Position numbers and translations under genes: made by a program. A DNA stretch of 64,000 bases, taken from assembly GCA_963650485.1 (NCBI GenBank), contig CAVJLN010000002.1:1-64000 (forward strand), in the 5' to 3' direction. Under the pieces are notes generated by a model. That model worked only from the letters and a program-made list of their open reading frames with translations, did no database searches and was not told the DNA's origin. Numbering within the stretch: position 1 is the first letter of the stretch; the number at the start of each line of letters is the position of its first letter. Positions 50,605 to 59,519 of this stretch are shown piece after piece. This stretch comes from Suilimivivens sp963650485. GTDB lineage: Bacteria > Bacillota > Clostridia > Lachnospirales > Lachnospiraceae.

Positions 50605-51807
50605 ATGGCAAAGAAGATTGCAAGAGAGTATTTTTTAATGCATAAGGATATACCGGTATGTTTAATGGAAATATCAGAGGGAGGCATACTGGGGGCATAT
50701 CGTAAAAATGAAGCAGCACTTGCACATTTTCCAATTGGGGGACAGATGAATGAAATGAAGTTTCATGAATGGTGGAGGGACCGGGCAATTCCTAAGACCC
50801 GTCATGGAGCCAAAAGTGCACTCCAAAGGTTGGGATATGCATCTACAAACAGTGCACTTGTAGATAATCTTGCGCTGAGTTTATCGGATTGCTACTGGAT
50901 TAAGCCACGTGGGGAAGAGTTTACATGGGCAGATGTAAATTTGTTTACAAATGATTTTGTGGATACTTTTGGAGAGTTGACACTGAATACAGAGAAGACG
51001 TTGGATCTTCGTCAGAAAACAAAATTTAATTGTGCAGCCTCGCAGGGAGAACTTCAGAAAAAATGGTGTGTGGATCATTTGGGACGCAGATATATGGTGA
51101 AGGGAAATTATGGGGAATCTTATCAACAGAGCATAAATGAATTGTTTGCGACAGAGCTTCACAGGAAACAGGAATTTCAGAATTATACGGTATATATGCC
51201 AGCCATGTTAAGCGTGGAAGGAGGAATAGAAGGATTAGGATGTCTTTCTTATGACTTTTGTTCTGAAAATCTTGAATGTATCAGTGCATGGGAATTGTTG
51301 CAATCAATAAAACTGCGCCAGAATGAATCTTTTTATTATCCGCTGAAAAGAGTGTGTTTAAATCTCGGAATTAAAGAAGAAGATTTTGATCTGTTTATGG
51401 ATTATGAGATTATGACGGATTATTTATTATCAAATACAGATAGACATATGAATAATATTTCTGTGATGAGAAATCCGGACACATTAGAAATATTAGGTTT
51501 TGCACCTATTTATGATTCGGGAAATTCCATGTTTTATAATGTGCCATATGAGCAGCTTGATCACGTAAAGCTGAATGAAATCAAAACGCATTCTTTTATT
51601 GCCAGGGAAATTAAATTATTATCCTATGTAAAAGACCGTAGCAGGGTTAATCTTGACAAAGCGGAAATGGATTTCAAAATATATGAAAAAGATTTATATG
51701 AAAGGCACATCCGGATACCGAGATTACAGGAACTATATGAAAAGAAGCTTATGAAATTAAAGGCATTCCAGAGAGGAAAGGACATCTGGAAAACAGAAAG
51801 ATATTAA
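50605..51807 (+). CDS. HipA-like Ser/Thr kinase
   Basis: A 400-residue protein with the HipA kinase C-terminal lobe. The catalytic loop is LLSNTDRHMNNISVM with Asp 279 and His 281, and the metal-binding motif is PIYDSGNSM with Asp 304. The N-terminal part (residues 1-100) is not the usual HipA N-domain, which is normally a fused or separate 100-residue subdomain; here it contains SEGGILGAYRKNEAALAHFP and KTRHGAKSALQRLGY. HipA enzymes arrest growth by phosphorylating GltX or other targets. The pairing with a HipB-like repressor and its operators supports a toxin-antitoxin or regulatory kinase role. Confidence 0.8.
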   Translation: MAKKIAREYFLMHKDIPVCLMEISEGGILGAYRKNEAALAHFPIGGQMNEMKFHEWWRDRAIPKTRHGAKSALQRLGYASTNSALVDNLALSLSDCYWIKPRGEEFTWADVNLFTNDFVDTFGELTLNTEKTLDLRQKTKFNCAASQGELQKKWCVDHLGRRYMVKGNYGESYQQSINELFATELHRKQEFQNYTVYMPAMLSVEGGIEGLGCLSYDFCSENLECISAWELLQSIKLRQNESFYYPLKRVCLNLGIKEEDFDLFMDYEIMTDYLLSNTDRHMNNISVMRNPDTLEILGFAPIYDSGNSMFYNVPYEQLDHVKLNEIKTHSFIAREIKLLSYVKDRSRVNLDKAEMDFKIYEKDLYERHIRIPRLQELYEKKLMKLKAFQRGKDIWKTERY

Positions 51808-51850
51808 AAACAGTTACCTGTGCGGAAGGATTCCGTCAGGTAACTGTTTT
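51807..51850. terminator. Bidirectional terminator after the HipA-like gene
   Basis: AAAACAGTTACCTG and CAGGTAACTGTTTT are perfect 14-bp arms, with A/T flanks on both sides between convergent genes. Confidence 0.85.
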
Positions 51851-51859
51851 AAGTTCTGA

Positions 51860-52717
51860 CTAATATGCAGTAGCCTCGTCGTGTGCAAGACTGAAATCAA
51901 TCGTATCATCCCACAGGTAATCGAGGAACTGCAGGGCCGTATCGAGACGTTGGGTGGTTATGGAGATTCCGAATACCGGCACCAGATCATCATAGGAATG
52001 TGACTCTGTGGCGAAGGGGGAATCGGTCACGACGATTCCGACAGGAACCGGATCACCCATGGTGGAAGGATCCATATGGGCAGCCGCACGTTCGTGAATT
52101 TCCTCAAGGGTCAGATTCCCTTCGGCTGCAATGGCATCGGTATCAACGATGACATCCTCTTCCTCCTGGGCACGGACAATATCCATATCTACATAATAAA
52201 AGTAAGGTTCGTACTTCTTAATCTGTTCCGGAGTCAGTACCTCACGCAGATCATAGAAGATCTGATTGACGGCATACTGGTCGAAGCACTGGGAATCGAA
52301 GATCACGGCATCGAGCTCCTTCGTCTGTACGACAGCGACAATCCGCTGCATGGTTGCCATATCAAATTCCGTAGGATTTTCATAGGTCAGTGTGGAAGTG
52401 GTATCCATGAAACAGTCATAGGTATTGGTGTCAATTCCGGCATATTCACTGAAGGTATCGGACATGACATCGGAAGACAGGGAATAGGCATTCAGCATCA
52501 GGCCATAGAATGCGTAGTCCTTGGTATTTACAAGGGTGCGGACCGTGCAGACAATGGCGATGATGGCTACGATCGTTACAATGGTGTGTACCTTATAATA
52601 TTCCCAGTAATACGCGAAACGCTCCTTCCAGGTCATATTCTTCATTTTGCGCTGCTGTTCGCGGATCTCATCAATGATTCCGCGGTATTTTCCGTCTTTA
52701 TTATGAGCATTTGACAT
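51860..52717 (-). CDS. Membrane-anchored extracytoplasmic protein of unknown function
   Basis: A 285-residue protein. A charged cytoplasmic N-terminus includes RGIIDEIREQQRKMKNMTWK. A single membrane helix follows near residues 45-65 (VHTIVTIVAIIAIVCTVRTL), then an acidic outer domain rich in Asp, Glu and Tyr, with YYVDMDIVRAQEEEDVIVD. No enzyme motif is visible. ATG 52717 has AAGGAG 11 bases upstream; GTG 52729 is too close to that site. The gene is monocistronic, with a strong terminator shared with the HipA-like gene. I do not recognise the family. Confidence 0.75.
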   Translation of the reverse strand: MSNAHNKDGKYRGIIDEIREQQRKMKNMTWKERFAYYWEYYKVHTIVTIVAIIAIVCTVRTLVNTKDYAFYGLMLNAYSLSSDVMSDTFSEYAGIDTNTYDCFMDTTSTLTYENPTEFDMATMQRIVAVVQTKELDAVIFDSQCFDQYAVNQIFYDLREVLTPEQIKKYEPYFYYVDMDIVRAQEEEDVIVDTDAIAAEGNLTLEEIHERAAAHMDPSTMGDPVPVGIVVTDSPFATESHSYDDLVPVFGISITTQRLDTALQFLDYLWDDTIDFSLAHDEATAY

Positions 52718-52809
52718 AAACTTGTTCACTCCTTTTCATCTTGTTTCATCTTAATCCAGATTACAGACAGAAGTCAATGTTACTAATTATTAAATATTAT
52801 TAAATTTGT

Positions 52810-52902
52810 GTAAACAATCAGCCATGCAGAAGCGATGGTACAGGATGATCGTGGGAGCTAGCTCACAAAGGTCATCCTGTACCATCGTTTCTATAAGGCA
52901 AA
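52810..52902. repeat. Family C palindromic repeat, half element
   Basis: ATCAGCCATGCAGAAGCGAT matches the start of family C copy 1. The hairpin has GCGATGGTACAGGATGA/TCATCCTGTACCATCG arms and a GAGCTAGCTC tip. Only the first hairpin is present; the second half and a clear target duplication are missing. Confidence 0.65.
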
Positions 52903-52945
52903 AATGTTCTCTTGCAAGTTTCACGAAAATATACTATTATTTAGA

Positions 52946-53021
52946 GTAACTTATTCAGGAACGTGTCGGAAGAAAGAGCTGCATTAGCAGCGGTTTTACG
53001 AATGGGGTTCTGAATAGTTAC
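52946..53021. repeat. Small family A derivative with one hairpin
   Basis: It begins GTAACTTATTCAGGAAC and ends GGGGTTCTGAATAGTTAC, and contains GCTGCATTAGCAGCGGTTTT, like copy 3. About 76 bp; no duplication was seen at the ends. Confidence 0.55.
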
Positions 53022-53050
53022 GAAATGTTTAAAAATCCGGAGGCGTGGAA

Positions 53051-53551
53051 ATGAACGATACCTATGTAGAATGGATGGTAAAAAGAAAGACATCTGTTGC
53101 AATGAAATTTTTAAAAATGTTATTGATTATTCTTGCGGTAATGATTGGCCTGCTTGCTATGGTTGCTTTTAATATGGTACTTTTTATTGTGGCAATTGTG
53201 ATTGGCGTAGGGGCTTATTTTGTTTCCATGAATTCCGATGTGGAATATGAATATCTCTATGTAGATAAGGAACTGACGGTGGACAAGGTACTTGCCAAGA
53301 GCAGACGTAAGAAAGTAGCAACTTTCGATATGGGCAAAATGGAAGTAATGGCACCGATCAAATCTTATCATCTGGATAACTATAAAAACCGCCAGGACAA
53401 AACAGTAGATTACAGCAGCGGAGAAGAACAGCAGCCGGATCACCGTTATGTCTTTTATTATGATGGAAGGCAGAAGGTGATTTTCGAGCCGAATCAGGAA
53501 ATGGTGAAGGCGATTCAATTCATAGCACCCCGTAAAGTGTTTATGGATTAA
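53051..53551 (+). CDS. Small membrane protein with a cytoplasmic C-terminal domain
   Basis: A 166-residue protein with two adjacent membrane helices (about 20-62; MLLIILAVMIGLLAMVAFNM, then VLFIVAIVIGVGAYFV). A soluble domain begins VEYEYLYVDKELTVDKVLAK, with KVATFDMGKMEVMAPI. This looks like a family of uncharacterised Lachnospiraceae proteins resembling DUF6106. The SRRKKVATFD-type segment suggests a PH-like fold, which is inference. GGAGG lies seven bases before ATG 53051. It precedes guaB by 61 bases and may share a promoter. Confidence 0.75.
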   Translation: MNDTYVEWMVKRKTSVAMKFLKMLLIILAVMIGLLAMVAFNMVLFIVAIVIGVGAYFVSMNSDVEYEYLYVDKELTVDKVLAKSRRKKVATFDMGKMEVMAPIKSYHLDNYKNRQDKTVDYSSGEEQQPDHRYVFYYDGRQKVIFEPNQEMVKAIQFIAPRKVFMD

Positions 53552-53612
53552 ATATAAACGCAAGTAAGTATAAGGATAGGAAACACAAATTTACAAACTA
53601 GGAGGAGAGAAA

Positions 53613-55067
53613 ATGGGTCAGATTATTGGCGAAGGCATTACCTTTGATGATGTGCTTTTGGTTCCTGCCTATTCCCAGGTGGTTCCAAATGAGGTCGATT
53701 TAACAACATGGCTGACAAAGAAAATCAAACTCAACATTCCGATGATGAGTGCCGGCATGGACACCGTAACAGAGCATCGTATGGCAATTGCCATGGCAAG
53801 ACAAGGTGGAATCGGCATTATTCACAAGAATATGTCGATTGAAGCACAGGCAGAGGAAGTAGATAAGGTGAAGAGATCTGAGAATGGAGTCATCACAGAT
53901 CCGTTTTCCCTGTCCCCGGAGCATACACTGGCAGATGCGGATGCCTTAATGGCGAAGTTCCGTATATCCGGCGTGCCGATTACTGAGGGACGTAAGCTGG
54001 TTGGTATTATTACAAACCGTGATCTGAAGTTTGAAACAGACTTTACCAAGAAGATCAAGGAATCCATGACCTCCGAAGGACTGATTACCGCACCGGAAGG
54101 AATTACCCTGGAAGAGGCCAAGGAGATTCTTGCCAAAGCCCGGAAGGAAAAGCTTCCGATCGTGGATGCAGATTTTAATTTGAAGGGTCTCATTACGATT
54201 AAGGATATTGAGAAGACCATTAAATATCCGCTATCTGCAAAGGATGACCAGGGACGGCTTCTTTGTGGTGCAGCCGTTGGTATTACGGCGAATGTCTTAG
54301 ACCGTGTCAGCGAGCTTGTGAAAGCAAAGGTTGATGTGGTTGTTCTGGACTGTGCCCATGGACATTCCGAGAATGTATTACGCTGTGTGCGCATGATTAA
54401 GGAAGCTTATCCCGATGTACAGGTTATCGCAGGTAATGTGGCAACCGGTGAGGGAACCAGAGCATTAATCGAAGCAGGCGCAGATGCCGTTAAGGTAGGT
54501 ATCGGTCCCGGATCCATCTGTACCACACGTATTGTCGCAGGTATCGGTGTACCGCAGATTTCTGCAATTATGGATGCTTATGCGGTCGCTAAGGAATATG
54601 ATATTCCGATCATTGCAGATGGTGGTATCAAGTATTCCGGAGACATGACCAAGGCGATTGCCGCAGGTGGAAATGTATGTATGATGGGAAGCATCTTCGC
54701 AGGATGCGATGAGAGTCCCGGAACCTTTGAATTATATCAGGGACGTAAATATAAGGTATATCGTGGCATGGGATCCATTGCCGCTATGGAGAACGGCAGC
54801 AAGGATCGTTATTTCCAGGAAAATGCAAAGAAGCTTGTACCGGAAGGCGTAGAAGGACGTGTTGCTTATAAGGGAACCGTGGAAGATACCGTATTCCAGC
54901 TTATGGGTGGACTTCGTTCCGGTATGGGATATTGTGGAACCAGAACCATTGAGGAGCTTAAGGAGAATGGCAGATTTGTGAAGATTTCGGCAGCATCCTT
55001 AAAGGAAAGTCATCCTCACGATATTCATATTACGAAAGAAGCACCAAACTACAGCGTAGATGAATAG
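53613..55067 (+). CDS. guaB: IMP dehydrogenase
   Basis: Oxidises IMP to XMP in guanine nucleotide synthesis. It has 484 residues. The catalytic Cys is 303 in GIGPGSICTTRIVAG. Two CBS domains lie at about 95-210, with FRISGVPITEGRKLVGIITN, and the flap sequence MGSIAAMENGSKDRYFQ near residue 390 is typical. RBS AGGAGGAG. The GGDEF-EAL gene starts 53 bases after the stop; no terminator of any strength is in between. Confidence 0.95.
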   Translation: MGQIIGEGITFDDVLLVPAYSQVVPNEVDLTTWLTKKIKLNIPMMSAGMDTVTEHRMAIAMARQGGIGIIHKNMSIEAQAEEVDKVKRSENGVITDPFSLSPEHTLADADALMAKFRISGVPITEGRKLVGIITNRDLKFETDFTKKIKESMTSEGLITAPEGITLEEAKEILAKARKEKLPIVDADFNLKGLITIKDIEKTIKYPLSAKDDQGRLLCGAAVGITANVLDRVSELVKAKVDVVVLDCAHGHSENVLRCVRMIKEAYPDVQVIAGNVATGEGTRALIEAGADAVKVGIGPGSICTTRIVAGIGVPQISAIMDAYAVAKEYDIPIIADGGIKYSGDMTKAIAAGGNVCMMGSIFAGCDESPGTFELYQGRKYKVYRGMGSIAAMENGSKDRYFQENAKKLVPEGVEGRVAYKGTVEDTVFQLMGGLRSGMGYCGTRTIEELKENGRFVKISAASLKESHPHDIHITKEAPNYSVDE

Positions 55068-55120
55068 AATAGAACTATACTATCCCAGGTTTTTATGGGA
55101 AAGCAGGGGGTTCTCTGTCA

Positions 55121-57802
55121 GTGAGTAATTATGATGAGAAGATGTTAGGCCAGGACGCAGCAGCCATTTTGCAGTCTTTCATAGACGAAAAGCTGCTGGA
55201 AAAATGGCAGAAGCATTTCAGCAGTGTGGCGAATGTTTTTCTGTGCTGTTTAGATGGTAAAGGTGTCCAGCTTACTTCCTTCAGCGGGAGAGCGGATGAA
55301 ACCGCAATAATTGAACAGATGATTGATGCGGAGCAGCGTCAGGATATGCTGCTCCGTGTATCCGAAAGTACATTAGAAGACCAGGCGATTGAGACAACGG
55401 CGTATCCCAATCTGCGTGTGGCAGTGATTTCTGCCAAACTTCAGGGAAAGCCAGTCTTAAATTGGCTGGCTTATGGTGTTTTAGCGGACGGATATGATAC
55501 CGGAGATTATGAAAATCCTCCGCTTCAGGGATTTCAGACGATGCTTACGGAGTCTCAGTTTATTCATGCTGTGGATGCACTGCGTGACTTTACCAATACG
55601 CTGCTTGAATACCGGATGTCCATTGTGACAGCACAGGCAGAATGCCGCAGGAGCCGCAGCTCGGAAAAGGAAATGAGTGTGAGTCTTCACAGGACAGAAG
55701 CACTGACCGATGTCGTGCAGCTGCTTGAGAGTGAGGGTGCCATTGAAACGGTGCTTACGAATCTTCTTGAGATTGTGGCACGGTTCTTAGGCATCTCCGG
55801 AGGAGTCGTTTATAAGATCAAAGAAGATCCTGAGCGCATAGAGGCCGTAGCATTCTGGAGCAAAGAAACCAGTGCCATTCAGATTCCACAGGATGGAAGC
55901 TTTGAGCTGCCGGCAATCCTGAAAACGGACAAAACGATAGTACTGTCCGGAAGCTCTCTTGCCAGTGCTAGGGAACGGAAAGAAATGGAAACGATCGGAC
56001 TTAAGGCAGCCATTGTGATTCCGGTAATGATCAATCATGTACCGGGAATGTATGTATGCTTCGGAGATTGCAGCGGCAACCGGATATGGCAGATTGAGGA
56101 AGTGAAATTTATCAATGACTCTGTGAAGATTCTTCAGAGTATTCTGATGCGCCGTATTCAGAAAAATTCCCTGACAAGCTCGTATGCATCGCTGGAAAGA
56201 ATTCTCGATAATGTCGGAAGCGCTGTTTATGTCAGAGATCTCCGTACGGATAAGATTTTATTTGCCAACAGCAATATGCGTCGTACGTTCGAACTGGAAT
56301 TAAAGAAACAAATGCTCAAGGATATTTTTGAACACAGTATTGAAAGTGACAAAGGGGTCTGTGAGATTTACTATGCCAAAAAGGATTGCTGGTATGATCT
56401 GTACTATACCAGAATGGCGTGGGTAGATGGAAGTCCGGGGCTTCTGTGTGCACTTTATGATATTACCGATAAGAAAATTTATCAGAGAAAGATTGAACAG
56501 CAGGCCTATACGGATTTCCTTACCGGCTTATATAACCGGATGTGCTGCGAACGTGATCTCGCCAAATTTGTGGATCTGGCGAAGAAGACGAAGGATAAGG
56601 GATTACTGCTGTACATTGATCTGGATGATTTTAAGCATATCAATGACGGACTGGGACATCAGTATGGCGATGTCCTGTTAAAAGCAATTTCCCACAGCCT
56701 GCATCGGATTGAAGGAATCGGGGATACCTGCTACCGTATGGGAGGGGATGAGTTCGTAATTATTCTTTCACCGGCAGTTTATGAAAAGCGGGAGCAGATT
56801 ATTACCAGTATCAAAGATGTTTTCCTAAAGCCGTGGTTTCTACGGGACTCCGATTATTACTGTACGATGAGTATGGGGATTGTGGAATTTCCCGGAGAGG
56901 ATGCCAACGTGCATGATCTCATAAAGATGGCAGACATTGCCATGTATGAGGCCAAGAAGGGGGGCAAGAACCGGATCGTATATTATGAGGAATGTTTCGC
57001 AGCGAGATCCGGTAAGCGTCTCGACATGGAAAAGAATATGCGCGAGGCAACGGCTGACAGCTTTAAGGAATTTGAGATTTATTTCCAGCCGATTGTAGAT
57101 ATTACCAGGGAAGACGGTGTCTGTACCGGTGCGGAGGCTCTGCTGCGATGGAACTGCCCGGAGCTTGGATTTATTCCACCTTCAGAATTTATTCCCCTTG
57201 CAGAGTATCTGGGACTGATTAATCCAATTGGCAACTATGTGTTGTATGAGTCCTGCAGGGTCTGTCATGGTTGGAATATGCATGGCTATCCGGATTACCG
57301 TGTGAATGTGAACCTTTCCGTGGTACAGCTTCTGCAGACAGATATTGTAGAGATTGTGCAGAATGCATTAAAGGATACCGGACTTTCTCCACACAACCTG
57401 ACATTGGAAGTAACAGAGAGTCTTGCCATTGATGATATGGAACGTATGAAGAAGATTTTGGCAAAGATCAAGGAGCTAGGTGTGCGGATTGCCTTGGATG
57501 ACTTTGGAACAGGATATTCGTCCTTAAATCATATCCGGGAGATCCCGTTTGATGTCATCAAGGTGGATCAGAGCTTTATCAAGGATCTGGAGCAGGATTC
57601 CTATGCGAAGTCCTTTGTGCGGATGGTTGGAGAACTCGCCGAGGCACTCGGAGTAAACATTTGTGTGGAAGGCGTGGAAACGAAGGTACAGTTTGATATC
57701 TTAAAGAAGATGTGTGTAGATCTGGTACAGGGCTATTATTTCGACCGCCCGATGCCAAGAAAGCAGTTTGAAGAAAAATATCTGCCGAAGATGACCTCGT
57801 AA
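55121..57802 (+). CDS. GGDEF-EAL cyclic-di-GMP protein with N-terminal sensor domains
   Basis: An 893-residue soluble signalling protein. An N-terminal sensory region (about 1-170; resembles a PocR-type domain) is followed by a GAF-like domain (about 205-345) and a PAS-like domain (about 360-445). The GGDEF domain has GGDEF intact at 541-545 in YRMGGDEFVII. The EAL domain has EAL at 672-674 in GAEALLRWN, with LEVTESLAID and ALDDFGTGYSSL present. Both catalytic centres appear intact, so synthesis and hydrolysis are possible. The RxxD inhibitory site upstream of GGDEF is not visible. GTG is used as start; GGGGG lies about ten bases before it. Confidence 0.88.
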   Translation: MSNYDEKMLGQDAAAILQSFIDEKLLEKWQKHFSSVANVFLCCLDGKGVQLTSFSGRADETAIIEQMIDAEQRQDMLLRVSESTLEDQAIETTAYPNLRVAVISAKLQGKPVLNWLAYGVLADGYDTGDYENPPLQGFQTMLTESQFIHAVDALRDFTNTLLEYRMSIVTAQAECRRSRSSEKEMSVSLHRTEALTDVVQLLESEGAIETVLTNLLEIVARFLGISGGVVYKIKEDPERIEAVAFWSKETSAIQIPQDGSFELPAILKTDKTIVLSGSSLASARERKEMETIGLKAAIVIPVMINHVPGMYVCFGDCSGNRIWQIEEVKFINDSVKILQSILMRRIQKNSLTSSYASLERILDNVGSAVYVRDLRTDKILFANSNMRRTFELELKKQMLKDIFEHSIESDKGVCEIYYAKKDCWYDLYYTRMAWVDGSPGLLCALYDITDKKIYQRKIEQQAYTDFLTGLYNRMCCERDLAKFVDLAKKTKDKGLLLYIDLDDFKHINDGLGHQYGDVLLKAISHSLHRIEGIGDTCYRMGGDEFVIILSPAVYEKREQIITSIKDVFLKPWFLRDSDYYCTMSMGIVEFPGEDANVHDLIKMADIAMYEAKKGGKNRIVYYEECFAARSGKRLDMEKNMREATADSFKEFEIYFQPIVDITREDGVCTGAEALLRWNCPELGFIPPSEFIPLAEYLGLINPIGNYVLYESCRVCHGWNMHGYPDYRVNVNLSVVQLLQTDIVEIVQNALKDTGLSPHNLTLEVTESLAIDDMERMKKILAKIKELGVRIALDDFGTGYSSLNHIREIPFDVIKVDQSFIKDLEQDSYAKSFVRMVGELAEALGVNICVEGVETKVQFDILKKMCVDLVQGYYFDRPMPRKQFEEKYLPKMTS

Positions 57803-57840
57803 GAGGATATGGCAGTAAGGATCGATGAGGAGGAAAAAGA

Positions 57841-59493
57841 ATGGAATCCAAGAATTTTATTGAACAGATCATTGACAAAGATTTAGCGGAGGGCGTATAC
57901 GACAATGTACATACCAGATTTCCGCCGGAACCGAACGGATATCTTCATATCGGACACGCGAAGAGTATCTTATTAAACTACGGTCTGGCACAGGAATATG
58001 GCGGCAAGTTTAACATGCGGTTTGACGATACCAACCCGACAAAAGAAAAATCGGAGTTCGTGGAATCCATTCTTGCAGATATCAGGTGGCTGGGCGCAGA
58101 CTGGGAGGATCGTCTGTTCTTTGCATCCAACTACTTTGACCAGATGTATGAGGGCGCTGTAAAGCTGATCAAGAAGGGAAAGGCTTATGTGTCCGATCTG
58201 ACCGCTGACGAAATGAGAGAATACCGTGGTACGCTGACAGAGCCGGGAAAGGAAGACCCCAGCCGAAACCGCAGCGTGGAGGAGAATCTTGCTTTATTCG
58301 AGAAGATGAAGAACGGCGAATATGCCGATGGTGAGAAGACTCTTCGGGCGAAGATTGACATGGCATCTCCGAATATGAATATGAGAGATCCGATCATCTA
58401 TCGTGTGGCTCACATGAGCCACCATAACACCGGAGACCGCTGGTGCATTTATCCCATGTATGACTTTGCACATCCGATTGAGGATGCGATTGAAGGAATT
58501 ACCCATTCCATCTGTACACTGGAATTCGAGGATCACAGACCGTTATATGACTGGGTGGTACGTGAACTGGAATACCCGCATCCGCCTAAGCAGATCGAGT
58601 TCGCGAAGATGTATCTGACGAACGTAGTTACCGGAAAGCGTTATATTAAGAAGCTGGTAGAGGATGGCATTGTGGACGGCTGGGATGATCCGAGACTGGT
58701 ATCCATTGCAGCTCTTCGCCGCAGAGGCTTCACTCCGGAATCGATTAAGCGTTTCGTAGAGCTGTGCGGCGTATCCAAGGCCAATGCTTCCGCAGACTAT
58801 GCCATGCTGGAGTACTGTATCCGTGAGGATCTGAAATTAAAGCGTCCCCGCATGATGGCTGTTCTGGATCCGGTAAAGCTTGTCATTGACAATTATGCGG
58901 AGGATCAGACCGAATGGCTGGAGGTTGCAAACAATCTTGAAAATGAAGCCTTAGGAAGCCGCAAGGTGCCTTTTGGCAAGGAATTATACATTGACCGAGA
59001 GGATTTCATGGAGGAACCGCCGAAGAAATATTTCCGCCTTTTCCCCGGAAATGAAGTGCGTCTGATGAATGCTTATTTCGTAACCTGTACAGGGTGTGTG
59101 AAGGATGCAGAGGGAAATGTTGTCGAAGTACATTGCACCTATGATCCGGCTACCAAGGGTGGTAATGCAGACCGGAAGGTCAAGGGAACCATTCACTGGG
59201 TATCTGCGAAGGAAGCAGTGAAGGTTACCGTGCGTTTATATGAGAATATCATTGACGAGGAAAAGGGCGTTTATAATGAGGAGGACGGCAGTCTGAATCT
59301 TAATCCCAATTCTCTTACTACGTTGGAGAACTGTTATGTAGAGCCGTCACTTGCCGATGCTAAGGCATATGAGAGCTTCCAGTTCGTAAGACAGGGCTTC
59401 TTCTGTGTGGACTATAAGGATTCCACGGAAGGAAAGCCGGTATTTAACCGTGTAGTATCATTAAAGAGTTCTTACGTGCTGCCTAAGGCATAA
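57841..59493 (+). CDS. glnS: Glutaminyl-tRNA synthetase
   Basis: A 550-residue class I synthetase. The HIGH motif is PEPNGYLHIGHAKSI near residue 35, FNMRFDDTNPTKE and IRWLGADWEDRLFFASNYFD follow, and EFARLNL-type GlnRS elements continue into the beta-barrel anticodon-binding domain after residue 340. KSSYVLPKA ends the protein. Having GlnRS besides GatCAB means GatCAB may be needed mainly for Asn-tRNA. Starts 38 bases after the GGDEF-EAL gene with GGAGGAAAAAG. Confidence 0.93.
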   Translation: MESKNFIEQIIDKDLAEGVYDNVHTRFPPEPNGYLHIGHAKSILLNYGLAQEYGGKFNMRFDDTNPTKEKSEFVESILADIRWLGADWEDRLFFASNYFDQMYEGAVKLIKKGKAYVSDLTADEMREYRGTLTEPGKEDPSRNRSVEENLALFEKMKNGEYADGEKTLRAKIDMASPNMNMRDPIIYRVAHMSHHNTGDRWCIYPMYDFAHPIEDAIEGITHSICTLEFEDHRPLYDWVVRELEYPHPPKQIEFAKMYLTNVVTGKRYIKKLVEDGIVDGWDDPRLVSIAALRRRGFTPESIKRFVELCGVSKANASADYAMLEYCIREDLKLKRPRMMAVLDPVKLVIDNYAEDQTEWLEVANNLENEALGSRKVPFGKELYIDREDFMEEPPKKYFRLFPGNEVRLMNAYFVTCTGCVKDAEGNVVEVHCTYDPATKGGNADRKVKGTIHWVSAKEAVKVTVRLYENIIDEEKGVYNEEDGSLNLNPNSLTTLENCYVEPSLADAKAYESFQFVRQGFFCVDYKDSTEGKPVFNRVVSLKSSYVLPKA

Positions 59494-59519
59494 GGAATAA
59501 AAGAGAAAGAGAGCAAATT

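Noticed and set aside
52076..52714. 212-residue open frame opposite the anchored protein
   Set aside because: Reverse-strand shadow of a gene with a signal-anchor and proper start.
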